A DNA stretch of 5,854 bases, from assembly GCA_946405565.1 (NCBI GenBank), contig CAMJHU010000149.1, positions 1 through 5,854 of the forward strand, given 5' to 3'. The stretch comes from an uncultured Clostridia bacterium (GTDB lineage Bacteria; Bacillota; Clostridia; Oscillospirales; Acutalibacteraceae). Positions 4,556-5,854 of this stretch are shown here, piece by piece; the first letter of the stretch is position 1, and each line of letters begins with the position of its first letter. The notes under the pieces were generated by a model. The model saw nothing but the letters and a program-made list of their open reading frames with translations. It searched no databases and had not been told where the DNA came from. A program made the translations under genes and the position numbers.

Positions 4556-5854
4556 CAGGATCGGATGATTCCTCTCCCGAACCATCAGGGCTGTCGCTTG
4601 CCTGTGAAGTTTCCACAGGTATCGGTTCTGGTGCGGGGGATTCTGCCCCGTACAGACCGTCTGATTCTGTTTGCCCAAGGATCACACCTCCCAAATCTAC
4701 CCCGTGCTTTTCACGGGCATATTGTAATACCTCGCAGATGTCGTCGATTTGTTTTCGCCAGTCAGCTCCGTTTTCGGCGGCGATCTGCTTGAAAGTTTTC
4801 TGACCGCTTTGCATGGCCGTCTTAACGGCTGCTGTCTCTTTGCTTGGCTCAATCCACGGTTTTGGCGACTTCACGAACGAATGAGAAAAATATTTGTCTT
4901 TATCGTTCCAGAATCCGGGAGCCGAGATTGCACCCGCCAGCACGGCGGAAATGATGAACGTCTCGTAGATTTCATCCATTACATCGGAAAGCAGCTCATC
5001 TTCCTCAGCGTATGTCATGCTATCTTCAATAATGGCCTGACGGGCGCTGGAGTAGGTGGTTTCGCTCATATCGCGGCTGGTGGCCTCATAGGAGAGACCT
5101 TGCCCCGCACCGATCATCCTTTGCTGGAGTTTCGTGTAGCTGGCCGCGTCGGTAGCTTGCCCTTGGGGATTGACCACCTGAACTTCATCACCGACGTTCA
5201 TCTCTTTTATCATACCAGGGGCGAGCATTTTGCCGTCGTAGCTCTCTCTCGGTCCCGCTGCGCCCATGCCGGATCTGCCGATACCGGCAGTCGGAATCGC
5301 TCTTTTTATGAAAACCGATAGACAGGCTTCGATGCGCTGCTTAACGCTGACAGCCACCATGAATTCGTTTACATCACGGATTCTGGCGATTGTCTGGCTC
5401 ATGTCGGACATTTCCCGAAGCTGGGACGGGCGGCGCTTGCTGAAATAGAAGATTACATCGGTCGCTCTGACAAACGTAGGCTCTGTCAATGTCATACCGT
5501 CCAGACTGTATTGCTTTATCCAATAGCCCACGGGGGCGTTATATGCGTTGTATTCGATACCGCCCACCACACGGTTGCCTTTGTTCTTTGGATTAAACTG
5601 CGAAGCGTCCAGCTCGTCCACTTCAAACATCTGCAGCTTGAACGGAAGAATGCCGCCGCCGGTGTACCGCTTCACAAAGAGGACGCCGCCGTCTACTTTC
5701 TTCCGCCGGACAGCCATGCGGAGCATCTGGTTCAGGCTCTGGGTACCGGTTACATCGCAGTTCCGCTTTTTGCACCACTGTCTCCACAGATTTTCTATCT
5801 CTTCGTTGAGCTTGGTGTCCCCTGTTTCGGCTTGCAGCACCAGTCCTTTGCCGA
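4521..5854 (-). CDS. Phage portal protein, lambda gpB family (N-terminus beyond window edge)
   Basis: The portal forms the dodecameric ring at one capsid vertex through which DNA is packaged and to which connector proteins and the tail attach. The frame stays open to the right edge and 443 codons are visible. A GTG at 5840 is in frame but is not the start, because the conserved GKGLVLQAETGDTKLNEE segment spans it; about 70-110 N-terminal residues are probably missing. Family markers include LWRQWCKK..CDVTGTQSLNQMLRMAVRR (about 5730-5780), FEVDELDASQ, GGIEYNAYNAPVGYWI (5510-5565), QRMIGAGQGLSYEATSRDMS (about 5060-5125) followed by TTYSSAR, and PWIEPSKETAA (about 4830-4860) with the downstream KTFKQIAAENGADW, as in lambda gpB. 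The last 35 or so residues are a Ser/Asp/Gly/Glu/Pro-rich, probably disordered tail. Portal followed by protease and capsid is the standard head-gene order. Confidence 0.93.
   Translation of the reverse strand, partial: GKGLVLQAETGDTKLNEEIENLWRQWCKKRNCDVTGTQSLNQMLRMAVRRKKVDGGVLFVKRYTGGGILPFKLQMFEVDELDASQFNPKNKGNRVVGGIEYNAYNAPVGYWIKQYSLDGMTLTEPTFVRATDVIFYFSKRRPSQLREMSDMSQTIARIRDVNEFMVAVSVKQRIEACLSVFIKRAIPTAGIGRSGMGAAGPRESYDGKMLAPGMIKEMNVGDEVQVVNPQGQATDAASYTKLQQRMIGAGQGLSYEATSRDMSETTYSSARQAIIEDSMTYAEEDELLSDVMDEIYETFIISAVLAGAISAPGFWNDKDKYFSHSFVKSPKPWIEPSKETAAVKTAMQSGQKTFKQIAAENGADWRKQIDDICEVLQYAREKHGVDLGGVILGQTESDGLYGAESPAPEPIPVETSQASDSPDGSGEESSDPDAAKSNGNGEK

Noticed and set aside
4556..4678. 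Extended N-terminus of the prohead protease (start at 4678)
   Set aside because: The extra 41 residues lie fully within the portal coding region, look like translated portal sequence in another frame, and have no protease family features; the ATG at 4555 gives the normal family length.
5838..5840. GTG as the start codon of the portal gene
   Set aside because: The conserved portal segment reads straight through it (GKGLVLQAET) and the frame is open to the window edge; the true start is outside.
1..5854. Defence system, anti-phage cargo, tRNA, CRISPR array, IS element or attachment site
   Set aside because: All bases are accounted for by virion genes and gaps of at most 19 bp; I saw no direct or inverted repeats, RNA-like folds or non-structural genes in either strand.

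Overview
The window is a stretch of tailed-phage (or prophage) virion genes. All of them lie on the minus strand, so transcription runs from high to low coordinates. They form one tightly packed operon with no gap longer than 19 bp and no room for an internal promoter or terminator. The host cannot be named from the sequence. Strong GGAGG-type ribosome binding sites and a roughly 50% G+C composition (impression; short stretches counted by hand range from about 30 to 62%) fit a member of the Bacillota, such as a Clostridia or Negativicutes gut or rumen bacterium. This is inference only.

Layout in transcription order: (1) lambda gpB-type portal protein, cut by the right edge (5854-4521); (2) HK97-type prohead protease (4555-3950); (3) HK97-fold major capsid protein with an N-terminal coiled-coil/scaffold region (3947-2400); (4) DUF2190-type capsid decoration protein (2380-2027); (5) a 54-residue GTG-started gene (2034-1870) that sits where lambda has FI and carries a short AYVLPG motif resembling the gpFI C-terminus; (6) a gpFII-like head-tail joining protein (1869-1540); (7) a lambda gpZ-like tail completion protein (1543-923); (8) a probable tail terminator (926-462); (9) a 75-residue protein of unknown function (465-238); (10) the N-terminus of a contractile tail sheath protein, cut by the left edge (223-1).

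Together the genes build the capsid and its connection to the tail. The portal nucleates the prohead, the protease matures it, the major capsid and decoration proteins form and stabilise the shell, the FI/FII/Z-like proteins prepare and close the portal vertex, the terminator caps the tail, and the sheath drives contraction. The order is that of lambda B-C-E-FI-FII-Z-U, but where lambda would have its non-contractile tail tube gene V, a small gene and a contractile sheath gene follow. The phage is therefore a mosaic with a lambda-type head/connector and a myovirus-type tail.

Nothing here looks like a defence system, mobile element, CRISPR array, RNA gene or other non-virion system. The observations most worth a second look are the tiny FI-position gene and the lambda-to-contractile-tail junction.
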